A stretch of 62,584 bases of DNA from Candidatus Fermentithermobacillaceae bacterium (GTDB lineage: Bacteria; Bacillota; Sulfobacillia; Fermentithermobacillales; Fermentithermobacillaceae), in assembly GCA_012840345.1 (NCBI GenBank), contig DULO01000094.1:1-62584 (forward strand), written 5' to 3'. This document shows, piece after piece, positions 47,647-55,041 of the stretch (its first letter is position 1; the number at the start of each line of letters is the position of its first letter). Both the position numbers and the translations under genes were made by a program. The notes below the pieces were generated by a model. It ran no database searches. It was given only the letters and a program-made list of their open reading frames with translations, and was not told where the DNA came from.

Positions 47647-48036
47647 ATGTTTTCCAAGAATGACCCCCAGCCCAAGTCAGGCAGCTTTGAAAGCCTCTTT
47701 GGAAAAAGCATCGAAATCAAAGGAACCGTGAAGTCAAAAGGCAGCCTGCGCATTGAGGGCGCGGTAGAGGGGTCGATAGAGACCGAAGGGGACGTCACCA
47801 TATCTGAGAGCGCCCTCCTCAACGCCAGCCTTAAGGCCAACAACGCCACCGTCGCCGGTACCGTGAACGGGAACATCACTTGCTCCGGGCGACTCGAACT
47901 CTACCCGTCCGCTCGCGTCAAAGGCGACATAATCGCGGCCATGTTTGCCGTTTCCGAAGGCGCCGTTTTCGAAGGGCACGCCCAAGTGAAAGAGGCCGCA
48001 AAGACCGCCCAGTCAGAAGCCAAGCCAAAATCATAG
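47647..48036 (+). CDS. Bactofilin (polymer-forming cytoskeletal protein)
   Basis: A 129-residue bactofilin. The beta-helical core runs through IKGTVKSKGSLRIEGAVEGSIETEGDVTISESALLNASLKANNATVAGTVNGNITCSG-type repeats, with short charged ends. Bactofilins assemble into membrane-linked filaments and often act with M23 endopeptidases, such as the gene directly upstream. ATG at 47647 follows GGGAGG; a TTG two codons upstream is less well spaced. Confidence 0.92.
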   Translation: MFSKNDPQPKSGSFESLFGKSIEIKGTVKSKGSLRIEGAVEGSIETEGDVTISESALLNASLKANNATVAGTVNGNITCSGRLELYPSARVKGDIIAAMFAVSEGAVFEGHAQVKEAAKTAQSEAKPKS

Positions 48037-48153
48037 CCCTGACGGAGACAGCCCATAGTCAAACACTGACCTGGCTTCGCCGGCAGGTCGCACGGCCCAA
48101 GCTCTAAGCCCCAAGCCACCCTGAACCCAACTCTTGGCAAGTCATGTATTATC

Positions 48154-48840
48154 TTGCCCCGCGCGGAGCATATTTCTGTATCAGGGGTATCTGTCATCTC
48201 GCCACTTACTATCAATTCCTCATCGCCGCGCGCTTCAACAGAAGTGGCTATCGCGGTCCTTAGCGCGGTCGCCGATCTGGGATTATCTAAACCGCTAAGC
48301 GTCGTATGCGTGGGCACTGACCGCTCAACAGGGGATTCCCTGGGGCCGCTGGTGGGCACTCTCTTGCGCGCGTCAGGCTTTCAAGGAACCGTGCTGGGGA
48401 CGCTGGATCACCCGGTTCACGCGGAGAACCTTGCCGCTTTGCCCATCAACGTACTGTCCAACGGCTCAGCCATTCTCGGCGTAGACGCCTGCCTAGGGGC
48501 GAGAAACGAAGTGGGTTCCATCATGGTCCGCCCGGGCCCCCTGCGTCCGGGGCTGGGAGTCCGAAAGAGACTTCCGCCCATCGGCGACTTGTACATCGCG
48601 GGAGTGGTCAACGTCGGCGGTTTTATGGAGTACATGGTGTTGCAGAACACCAGGCTGGCCCTAGTAATGAAGATGGCCCAGGTCATCGCCGCGGGGGTCA
48701 TGAGGGCCGACTCATTGTTGCGCAGCGTATCCCGGAGCGATTCCGGGGCCACCCAAGGGTCGTCAGATCTTACTCTCGCGGCCCCAGAGACCGCCGCACT
48801 TCACTCACTACTTCTAGAGGAGTACGACCGGCTGCGGTGA
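48154..48840 (+). CDS. yyaC: YyaC-family sporulation protein (DUF1256)
   Basis: A 228-residue member of the YyaC family, related to the spore protease GPR. The hallmark is VVCVGTDRSTGDSLGPLVGTLL (about 50-71), followed by LDHPVHAENL, ILGVDACLGARNEVGSIMVRPGPLRPGLGVRK and a GGFMEYMVLQNT segment. Its exact role in sporulation is not settled. The TTG start is uncertain; the N-terminal 40 residues are not obviously conserved. The 3' end overlaps the convergent ykuS-like gene by 71 bases. Confidence 0.88.
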   Translation: MPRAEHISVSGVSVISPLTINSSSPRASTEVAIAVLSAVADLGLSKPLSVVCVGTDRSTGDSLGPLVGTLLRASGFQGTVLGTLDHPVHAENLAALPINVLSNGSAILGVDACLGARNEVGSIMVRPGPLRPGLGVRKRLPPIGDLYIAGVVNVGGFMEYMVLQNTRLALVMKMAQVIAAGVMRADSLLRSVSRSDSGATQGSSDLTLAAPETAALHSLLLEEYDRLR

Positions 48841-49024
48841 TCACCGGTTTAGGCGACCCCGCGTCAATCCCCATGAAGTCGTTGTCGGTTCCGGAAAGCA
48901 CTACGGCGTGTGTATCCTCTGCTCTTATCTGGTCCGGGCTGTTCAACTCGACCACAACGAATCCGGCGTTCTTCAGGGCGTCATGGTACGGTCGAAGGCC
49001 CCGTTCAACGGCCACTTTTGTCAC
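48770..49024 (-). CDS. YkuS-like protein (UPF0180)
   Basis: An 84-residue protein with the small UPF0180 pattern: KVAVERGLRPYHDALKNAGFVVVEL at the start, HAVVLSGTDNDFMGIDAG in the middle and VITAAGRTPLEVV near the end. Function unknown. It is the only minus-strand gene to the right of the origin in this window. The GTG start follows AAGGAGGTG. Its last 23 codons lie opposite the end of yyaC. Confidence 0.88.
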   Translation of the reverse strand: MTKVAVERGLRPYHDALKNAGFVVVELNSPDQIRAEDTHAVVLSGTDNDFMGIDAGSPKPVITAAGRTPLEVVSEVRRSLGPRE

Positions 49025-49154
49025 AAGCGGACACCTCCTTGAATCTCTGCGTTTCGTTTCCTAATCTCTCTCAGGCTCATTAGCGGTATACAATGGAGGA
49101 CATGGGAAAGGCCCGCTAGAAGTATGCAGGGTCAAACGAAGGTGGGGAGACGTC

Positions 49155-49631
49155 GTGTGGGGACTTGAGAGCAGGGTGCGGCAGTTGGTCCGCGCCGGAA
49201 AGGCTCGCGAGGCGATCCAACTGATAGAGCAAGAGACCGGCGGAGCAGATTCGCCCAACCCGAGACACTTGCGCTTATTGGGCATGTGTTACGCCTTGAA
49301 CGGAGAGCTCGCCGAAGCCGAAGAGCTGTTCAAGAAATGCATCTCGCAGAGGCCCAAGGATGTCTCGGCTCTCACCGGTCTCGGCAACGTGGCGCTCCTA
49401 AAGGGAGATCCGGTACGGGCCCGAGATTTGTACCTTGAGGCGCTTCGTGACAACATGCTGCTTCTTGAGCCCCGTTTCAATCTCGTCCTCGCTTATCAGG
49501 ATATGGGTCACTTTGAAAAATGCTTAAGCGCTTATCAGGATTTCTGCGTCATATCGTCTCTCCACTGGTGGTTGCGGCTACTGACGATCCTGGGTGTCGC
49601 GTTTCTACTGGCTTACGCTGTCATCTCTTAA
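49155..49631 (+). CDS. TPR-repeat protein with a C-terminal membrane anchor
   Basis: A 158-residue protein with three tetratricopeptide-like units (about residues 6-30, 38-66 and 72-100: e.g. LRLLGMCYALNGELAEAEELFKKCI), ending in a hydrophobic helix WWLRLLTILGVAFLLAYAVI (about 137-156). This is the layout of a tail-anchored protein with the TPR part in the cytoplasm. Partner unknown. The GTG start follows GGTGGGGAG. It precedes the beta-propeller gene by about 30 bases. Confidence 0.8.
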   Translation: MWGLESRVRQLVRAGKAREAIQLIEQETGGADSPNPRHLRLLGMCYALNGELAEAEELFKKCISQRPKDVSALTGLGNVALLKGDPVRARDLYLEALRDNMLLLEPRFNLVLAYQDMGHFEKCLSAYQDFCVISSLHWWLRLLTILGVAFLLAYAVIS

Positions 49632-49662
49632 GACTCAGGTTTCGCGCTTGTGAGGGATGCTC

Positions 49663-50859
49663 ATGGGAGTACGGCTTCCGCTGGAAAGAAGGCCATCGCA
49701 GGGGAAACCGGAACGCCCCGCGAACGACGGGCGCCCTCGGGCCTATCGGGACAAAGACACTCGGACCGGCCCGAACGTCAGGAAGGCGCTCTTTCTTGGA
49801 ACGGGAGCCCTTATGCTGGTGGCGGTAGGGGTCCTGGCGGGGTACTTCATGGGCCGCGTCCCGCCTCCATCGATCATATGGGAAGTTGGCCACGCTATGA
49901 GGCTTTGTTCAGGAGACGCAGGATTCCTATTGTCGACTGACTCAGGGTTGGTATTGGGAACAGTGGGCGGGGGCGTGATCCCGGTCGAGATGTCCGCCGA
50001 GCAAGCGATACTGGTAGGTTCATCAGCCGTAACGGCGCGTGACGGACACCTAATCGCCGCGGCTCCCGGATCGCCGGAACGTCCCATTGCCCAGGCGTCT
50101 TCCGACGAATTCCTCCTCGGCGCCGGGAACGGGTGTTGTTACACGGCCAGGCCCAAGGACGGGCTCAGTTTTGGAACCAACTGGCTTCTTCGTCGCGTTA
50201 CGCTGAGCGGGGATACGTCATGGGAAGCCACCTTGACCGCCACTCCCGTCATTTGCGTGGAAACGGGAGATAGGGTTTTCATAGGCTCCATCGACCTCCC
50301 TTCCGGGACTCTTGCCCGCTTGTACGCTATCCACAAACCCAACGGACAACTTCTCTGGGAACGCGAAGTCGGTACAGGCTTCTGGAGGGACATCTTCCCG
50401 AAAGAGGACGGTACCGTGTTGGCGGTGACCGGCTCGTCGCTAACCGCTCTATCAGACTTGGGGCATATACGTTGGACGTATCAACCGCCCGCTCCAATAG
50501 CCGGAGCCGCCGAAGTGGGAGACTCCGTAGCCTTATGCTACGAGCCTTCGGGACTAACCGGGAAACTCATGACGCCCAACGTCGCCCTAGTCTCTTCCTC
50601 GGGCGAGCTTCTTTGGGTCAAGGCTCCCGCCAAGAGAGTGGTCTCGGTAGCGGATTGGGAGTCGGCTGACGGGTCAGAGCCGGAGCAGTGCGTTGTTGCC
50701 CTGTCCGAAACCCATGTGATAGCTTTGTCCCAAGAGGACGGCAGGGAGCTATGGCGTACTCCGGCAGGGGGACAACCTTTGGAGCTGAAAGGCGGGTTTC
50801 TCTTGGTAAGACACGGCTCGGGACTTCGACTGGTCAGGCCGTCCCGCCCAAAGCCGTGA
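49663..50859 (+). CDS. Membrane-anchored PQQ-like beta-propeller protein
   Basis: A 398-residue protein with a basic cytoplasmic N-terminus, one transmembrane helix (LFLGTGALMLVAVGVLAGYFMG, about 42-64) and an extracytoplasmic domain of repeated strands with outer-propeller motifs such as LYAIHKPNGQLLWEREVG, LTALSDLGHIRWTYQ and VIALSQEDGRELWRT. These resemble PQQ-like or BamB-like repeats. It is probably a scaffold and not an enzyme. ATG at 49663 is chosen over an ATG two codons earlier by the spacing from GAGGG. No specific function can be given. Confidence 0.8.
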   Translation: MGVRLPLERRPSQGKPERPANDGRPRAYRDKDTRTGPNVRKALFLGTGALMLVAVGVLAGYFMGRVPPPSIIWEVGHAMRLCSGDAGFLLSTDSGLVLGTVGGGVIPVEMSAEQAILVGSSAVTARDGHLIAAAPGSPERPIAQASSDEFLLGAGNGCCYTARPKDGLSFGTNWLLRRVTLSGDTSWEATLTATPVICVETGDRVFIGSIDLPSGTLARLYAIHKPNGQLLWEREVGTGFWRDIFPKEDGTVLAVTGSSLTALSDLGHIRWTYQPPAPIAGAAEVGDSVALCYEPSGLTGKLMTPNVALVSSSGELLWVKAPAKRVVSVADWESADGSEPEQCVVALSETHVIALSQEDGRELWRTPAGGQPLELKGGFLLVRHGSGLRLVRPSRPKP

Positions 50860-50886
50860 GTCCTCCAGCCGATAATCAGGATATAT

Positions 50887-51273
50887 ATGTTCGAACCGGG
50901 GGAAGGGTTCTTGCGTCTAGATAAAGGAGCAGGGCGCCTCATAAAGCTGTTGCTGGTGGGAGTAGTTTCAGAAGCGCTCCTGGGCGGCGTGAAGCCCGTT
51001 TTCCGTTTTCCCCTGGTGTTCTTGGCCGTCCGAGCATCTGACGGCGTGGGCAAGCCTATCGGGGATAAGGCCAAGACCTTGTACTTAGAGGATGTCTTGA
51101 CCGCCGCCTTGGCATATTCGGCTTTTGGACTCTTGGCCTACTATTTTGACGTCATGCTCGCGGGGTACACGGGAAAGCACTCGGGAGCAGCCATACCCGC
51201 GGTGATCCTGGCACTTGCCGACCGGATGTGGCCCACGCAGGGGCTTTCAAACAAGAGGGGGCGGCACAAATGA
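50887..51273 (+). CDS. Hypothetical membrane protein
   Basis: A 128-residue protein with about three hydrophobic segments (about 18-36, 38-50 and 66-86), followed by a further weakly hydrophobic stretch ending in a basic tail NKRGRHK. I do not recognise it. Its stop overlaps the start of the CvpA-like gene (ATGA), so the two are translationally coupled. It could be a membrane partner of that protein. Confidence 0.65.
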   Translation: MFEPGEGFLRLDKGAGRLIKLLLVGVVSEALLGGVKPVFRFPLVFLAVRASDGVGKPIGDKAKTLYLEDVLTAALAYSAFGLLAYYFDVMLAGYTGKHSGAAIPAVILALADRMWPTQGLSNKRGRHK

Positions 51274-51971
51274 ACTACGTGGACATAGCCATCGGCATAC
51301 TGCTGGCTTTCGCCTTTCTGAGAGGGTTTACCTCCGGCTTTTGGAGAGCCGTGATGAACCTCATCGTAAGCGTTCTGGCCTTCGTCGGTGCCTACCTTCT
51401 GTCCGGTCCGGTGTTGCGTTTCTTGGACTCGAAATACCACTTTGTTGAGTCAATGGTGTCTTGGACGCAAAACGTATTTCCGCCCTTACCAGGGTTGTCG
51501 CTGCCGTATGACCCCGCGACCTTTGACCAAGTCTTTCAGGCCATAGGCAGAAGCGGTTGGCTCGGCGCTTTGAAAGGGAGCCTCCAGGCGAACATGGCAG
51601 CGTCGGCCGCTATGGCCGGGCCTAACCCCACTTGGGGTAGGGTAGTCGCCTTCTCAGTGTCCCACTTCTTGGCTTCGGGACTTGTCTTCTTGGGGCTTCT
51701 GGCCATTTTGACCACGTTGGGCAGCATATTGGCCAGAAGCCTGTCCTGGGTCCTTCCCACAGGGTTCGCCGTACGGCTTCTGGGCGGCTTGATTGAGACC
51801 GCCATATGCTTGGTCTGGCTGTCAATCTTGGCGGGCACGCTTTACCCGGTGTTTACCGCGGGGTTTCTGCAAGGCGCGAAAGAAGCAGCAAACTCGTCTT
51901 GGCTTATGTCGGTGCTTTTAGGCATCTACCGGACTTTATGGCCGGCGATCGTCGCCCGGATTCGGGGATGA
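51270..51971 (+). CDS. CvpA-family membrane protein
   Basis: A 233-residue protein with four to five hydrophobic segments. The CvpA-type start is DIAIGILLAFAFLRGFTSGFWRAVMNLIVSVLAFVGAYLLS (about 5-45), and the last helices include SWVLPTGFAVRLLGGLIETAICLVWLSILAGTLYP. In E. coli CvpA is linked to colicin V production and envelope processes; its molecular role is unclear. The ATG overlaps the stop of the preceding gene. Confidence 0.78.
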   Translation: MNYVDIAIGILLAFAFLRGFTSGFWRAVMNLIVSVLAFVGAYLLSGPVLRFLDSKYHFVESMVSWTQNVFPPLPGLSLPYDPATFDQVFQAIGRSGWLGALKGSLQANMAASAAMAGPNPTWGRVVAFSVSHFLASGLVFLGLLAILTTLGSILARSLSWVLPTGFAVRLLGGLIETAICLVWLSILAGTLYPVFTAGFLQGAKEAANSSWLMSVLLGIYRTLWPAIVARIRG

Positions 51972-51986
51972 AAGGAAGGTAACCGG

Positions 51987-52196
51987 ATGCTTCTAGACCC
52001 ACCGCTTCGGATCGGCGACGTGGTGCAGATGAAGAAACCTCACGCGTGCGGAGGGGACACATGGCAAGTCCTCCACGCGGGAGCGGACGTTCGCCTCAAG
52101 TGCCTGCGCTGCGGGCGGGTTGTCCTGCTTGATAGGGTCCGTTTTTCCTCGCGGATGAAAAAGCGCCTCGTCGTAGCGGACGGGCTGGAAGTTTAA
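51987..52196 (+). CDS. DUF951 protein
   Basis: A 69-residue protein with the DUF951 pattern: RIGDVVQMKKPHACGGDTWQV (about 8-28) and a single Cys pair LKCLRCGRVVLLDR that would form a small metal or SH3-like site. In B. subtilis a homologue lies between parB and rpsF, so the position is conserved. Its function is unknown; it is presumably a small RNA- or DNA-binding factor. Confidence 0.88.
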   Translation: MLLDPPLRIGDVVQMKKPHACGGDTWQVLHAGADVRLKCLRCGRVVLLDRVRFSSRMKKRLVVADGLEV

Positions 52197-52206
52197 GGGA
52201 GCCCTA

Positions 52207-52235
52207 TTGAGTTCTCCCCTACCACAAGTTATAAT
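52207..52235 (+). promoter_or_regulatory. Promoter of the rpsF-ssb-rpsR operon
   Basis: TTGAGT (52207-52212) is followed after 17 bases by a perfect TATAAT (52230-52235). The transcript would start about 85 bases before rpsF. Confidence 0.85.
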
Positions 52236-52239
52236 CGTC

Positions 52240-52320
52240 CATGCGCCGGTTGAGCGAATGGGGCGATGCCCCTGAACTCCCGCCCCCGCGTGACGAGGGG
52301 CCACAAGTCCATGGGAGGAG
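52240..52320 (+). promoter_or_regulatory. Structured 5' leader of rpsF
   Basis: The untranslated leader contains a GGGGC/GCCCC hairpin (52260-52272) and a second CCCC...GGGG stem (about 52283-52301). In many bacteria the rpsF leader binds the S6:S18 complex for feedback control. I could not confirm the exact motif here. Confidence 0.35.
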
Positions 52321-52329
52321 GATTTAGTA

Positions 52330-52773
52330 TTGCGTTTATATGAACTGCTTTTCATCACCCGCCCCGATTACGACGAGGAAAAAATAGCCTCGCTAATCGC
52401 CAGGTACAAGGATCTCATCACCAAAGCCAACGGCATCGTTAAGACCGCGGAAAAGTGGGGAAAGCGACACCTAGCCTACGAGATCAATGACCTTCGTGAC
52501 GGCATCTACATCCTGATGACTTTTGAAGCCGATAAGCAGGTCGCGGCAGAGCTTGATCGTTTGATGAAAATCGATCAGGAAGTCCTAAGGCACATGATCT
52601 CGAGGATCACGCCTCCGAAGCCAAGACCGGAGAAAGCAGCTCCAGCGAACGCGGAAGGTGAGAAGCCGCTTTCCGGCGAGGGAACCCCACAAGTAAGGAT
52701 CGTCAAGGAAGCTCCGGGGGATGCCCAGGCCAAGAAGGAGCCCAAAGTAGGAGAAGCCACAGACGCTGAGTAG
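52330..52773 (+). CDS. rpsF: Ribosomal protein S6
   Basis: A 147-residue small-subunit protein that pairs with S18. The core is LYELLFITRPDYDEEKI...WGKRHLAYEINDLRDGIYILMTFEAD..DRLMKIDQEVLRHMI (residues 3-95). The C-terminal ~50 residues are a charged, Pro/Ala/Lys-rich tail absent from most S6 proteins. A TTG start follows GGGAGGAGG. First gene of the S6-SSB-S18 operon. Confidence 0.97.
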   Translation: MRLYELLFITRPDYDEEKIASLIARYKDLITKANGIVKTAEKWGKRHLAYEINDLRDGIYILMTFEADKQVAAELDRLMKIDQEVLRHMISRITPPKPRPEKAAPANAEGEKPLSGEGTPQVRIVKEAPGDAQAKKEPKVGEATDAE

Positions 52774-52797
52774 TGACGAAGTTTGGGAGGGAAGAGC

Positions 52798-53187
52798 TTG
52801 CTCAACCGCGTGATTCTGATCGGACGGCTTACCAAACAGCCGGAACTTCGCGTGACCCCGGGCGGCACACAAGTTAGCACTTTCGCGCTGGCGGTGGACA
52901 GGAAGCCGAACCAGTCGGGCCAAAGGGAAACCGATTTTCTCGATATTGTTGTGTTTGGCAAGCTGGCCGAGATTACCTGTAAGTACATGGACAAGGGGCG
53001 GCTGGTGGCCATCGAAGGGCGCCTCCAGACCCGCACCTTTGAGACTAAGGACGGACAAAAACGAAAGGTTTGGGAGGTCATCGCCGAGAGCGTGGAGTTC
53101 CTCGGCCCCAAACCGAGAACAAAGCCCGATGACGGTTTCGAGGATATCCCCGAAGACCCGGGCTACGGAGAGAATTTCACTGAGTGA
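52798..53187 (+). CDS. ssb: Single-stranded DNA-binding protein
   Basis: A 129-residue SSB with an N-terminal OB fold (LNRVILIGRLTKQPELRVTPGGTQVSTFALAVDR, and FLDIVVFGKLAE..CKYMDKGRLVAIEGRLQTRTFE). The linker is very short. The C-terminus DIPEDPGYGENFTE lacks the usual DDDIPF tip, so partner recruitment may differ. TTG at 52798 follows GGGAGGG. It lies between rpsF and rpsR. Confidence 0.95.
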   Translation: MLNRVILIGRLTKQPELRVTPGGTQVSTFALAVDRKPNQSGQRETDFLDIVVFGKLAEITCKYMDKGRLVAIEGRLQTRTFETKDGQKRKVWEVIAESVEFLGPKPRTKPDDGFEDIPEDPGYGENFTE

Positions 53188-53205
53188 GACTAAGGGGGTT
53201 TTCCT

Positions 53206-53436
53206 GTGAGACGCGAAGGAGGCCGCAAGGCCAAGAAGCGCGTATGCGCTTTCTGTGTCGAGGGCATCACAGACATTGACTATAAAGACGTACCCCGTTT
53301 GCGCCGCTACATCACGGAGCGGGGGAAAATCCTTCCGAGAAGGATCACCGGTAACTGCGCCCGCCACCAGCGGACAATTACCAACTGCATCAAGAAAGCC
53401 AGGGTTATGGCCTTGATGCCGTATACCATCGAGTAG
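53206..53436 (+). CDS. rpsR: Ribosomal protein S18
   Basis: A 76-residue protein with the family signature KRVCAFC...[33 protein letters not shown]. This is the Cys-containing form that may bind zinc (CAFC, and C51). It binds next to S6 on 16S rRNA. A GTG start. A terminator follows. Confidence 0.97.
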   Translation: MRREGGRKAKKRVCAFCVEGITDIDYKDVPRLRRYITERGKILPRRITGNCARHQRTITNCIKKARVMALMPYTIE

Positions 53437-53487
53437 CGACTTACCGACCATTCTACCGGCAATTGCCGGGCAATAATGGCGCGCCGG

Positions 53488-53517
53488 CGGGGCTCCCTGC
53501 GGGGAAGCCCCGTTTTG
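53488..53517 (+). terminator. Intrinsic terminator after rpsR
   Basis: A GC-rich stem (CGGGGCT...AGCCCCG) is followed by TTTT. It closes the rpsF operon before the DUF2232 gene. Confidence 0.75.
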
Positions 53518-53549
53518 GCCATAGCAACCAACGTTAGCGGGGTGGGCCC

Positions 53550-54527
53550 TTGAGGCAAGGTTTCGCGAGGCCTTTGGTCGAGAGCGCCATGCTGGCGACG
53601 CTCAGCGCCGTCTTGATGCTCCTGGCCTTTTACGTTCCGGTCATAGGCACCGTCATAGGTTTTGTGTCTCCCTTGCCGGTCGCCCTGGCGGTCTTGCGCC
53701 ATGGGGGCAAGTGGGGGGTTCTGGCGTCCATAGTAGGGGCGCTTGTCCTGATTCCCCTCATGGGATGGGTATCCGCCGCGGCCTTGTGGATCGGTTTTGG
53801 CTGGGTCGGCTTGGTGTTTGGATGGTCGGTCCGCAGGGGTTACCGGTACACCGCGGTGCTGCTTCTGACGGCGGCGTCCGTGGTTGCCGGGGCTTTAGCG
53901 GGTTTTCTGGCAACATATCTCATATCCGGCCTCACTCCTCTTGACCTGTTCGACCAGATGCTTGAAGCCTATAAGGCAGGCATGGAACTAGCCAAGAGCA
54001 TCGCCGGGGATAGCCCGCAGCTCAATCAGCTCCTCGAGATCATAACGAACAGGGATCTTCTGCTTAGGCTGGTACCGGGCTACTTCGTGTTGGCGGGCGT
54101 GTTTATGTCGTACATAAACATCGAAGTTATGCGCATGATCCTGCCGCGCTTTGGGTACAGCCTGGATCCTCTCCCTCCATTTCGCCGCTGGGTTTTTCCT
54201 GAGGCCGTCGCCTGGCTGGGGCTATCGGGATTTGTCGCGATTGTGCTCTTGCGGAACAGGCCCGAGCTTGAGGCGCTGACGATCATCGCGCAAAACGTAT
54301 ATAGTGTGGCCTCCATCTTCGGCACTCTGGAAGTCTTCTCGTTGACGGCCTTCTACCTGTTCAGGACCGGATTTTCCAAGATCATGGTCGGGCTGGCGAT
54401 GTTACTACTCTTCAATTTGTCTTCAATGAGCCCGCTCTTGTCTCTGCTGATCCCGATCTTTGGTATGATGGATATGCTTCTGGACTTCCGCCATCTTAAA
54501 CTGGGAGCCAACAAGCGGATTCTCTAA
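53550..54527 (+). CDS. DUF2232 (YybS-like) membrane protein
   Basis: A 325-residue protein with about eight hydrophobic segments. The N-terminal part (ESAMLATLSAVLMLLAFYVPVIGTVIGFVSPLPVALAVLRHG) is typical of the DUF2232 family, related in topology to ECF-transporter substrate-binding S components. In B. subtilis yybS lies between rpsR and rplI in the same order. Function unknown; vitamin or cofactor uptake is a possibility by analogy only. Confidence 0.85.
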   Translation: MRQGFARPLVESAMLATLSAVLMLLAFYVPVIGTVIGFVSPLPVALAVLRHGGKWGVLASIVGALVLIPLMGWVSAAALWIGFGWVGLVFGWSVRRGYRYTAVLLLTAASVVAGALAGFLATYLISGLTPLDLFDQMLEAYKAGMELAKSIAGDSPQLNQLLEIITNRDLLLRLVPGYFVLAGVFMSYINIEVMRMILPRFGYSLDPLPPFRRWVFPEAVAWLGLSGFVAIVLLRNRPELEALTIIAQNVYSVASIFGTLEVFSLTAFYLFRTGFSKIMVGLAMLLLFNLSSMSPLLSLLIPIFGMMDMLLDFRHLKLGANKRIL

Positions 54528-54587
54528 TCTTGCCGCCATTCACGCTCAAACTAACCGTCTCAAAACGAATAAGGGGGGTTTACGCTA

Positions 54588-55040
54588 ATGGAGGTCGTCC
54601 TCAAACAAGATGTTCCGGGCTTGGGAAAGAAGGGGCAATTGGTAAGCGTCAAAGATGGGTACGCGAGAAACTACCTTTTTCCCAAAGGCTTAGCGGTGCC
54701 GGCCACAAAGGGAGCCATTAAGGAACAAGAGTCTTTAAACATCGCCAAGAAGGAGAAGGAGGACAGAAACCTCCAGGAGGCCCGGGTGAACGCTTCAAAG
54801 ATCGAGGGTAAGACCCTTGTTTTCTACGCGAAGGCGGGGCACGGCAGAATATTCGGTTCCATCACTCCCCAGGAAATAGCGAACAAGATAAAGAGTTCGT
54901 ATAAGGTTGATGTGGATAAGCGCAAGGTACTTCTCGAAGAAAACTTGAAAGAACTGGGAGTTCATGAAGTGATAATCCAACTGCACCCACAAGTGCGGGC
55001 GAAAGTATCCGTTGAGATACGGCCGGAGGTGGGAACTTAG
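54588..55040 (+). CDS. rplI: Ribosomal protein L9
   Basis: A 150-residue large-subunit protein. The N-terminal domain is diagnostic (MEVVLKQDVPGLGKKGQLVSVKDGYARNYLFPKGLA, residues 1-36), followed by the long connecting helix and a C-terminal domain with GRIFGSITPQEIA. Full length. It lies in the usual order before lonC and dnaB. Confidence 0.98.
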   Translation: MEVVLKQDVPGLGKKGQLVSVKDGYARNYLFPKGLAVPATKGAIKEQESLNIAKKEKEDRNLQEARVNASKIEGKTLVFYAKAGHGRIFGSITPQEIANKIKSSYKVDVDKRKVLLEENLKELGVHEVIIQLHPQVRAKVSVEIRPEVGT

Positions 55041-55041
55041 C

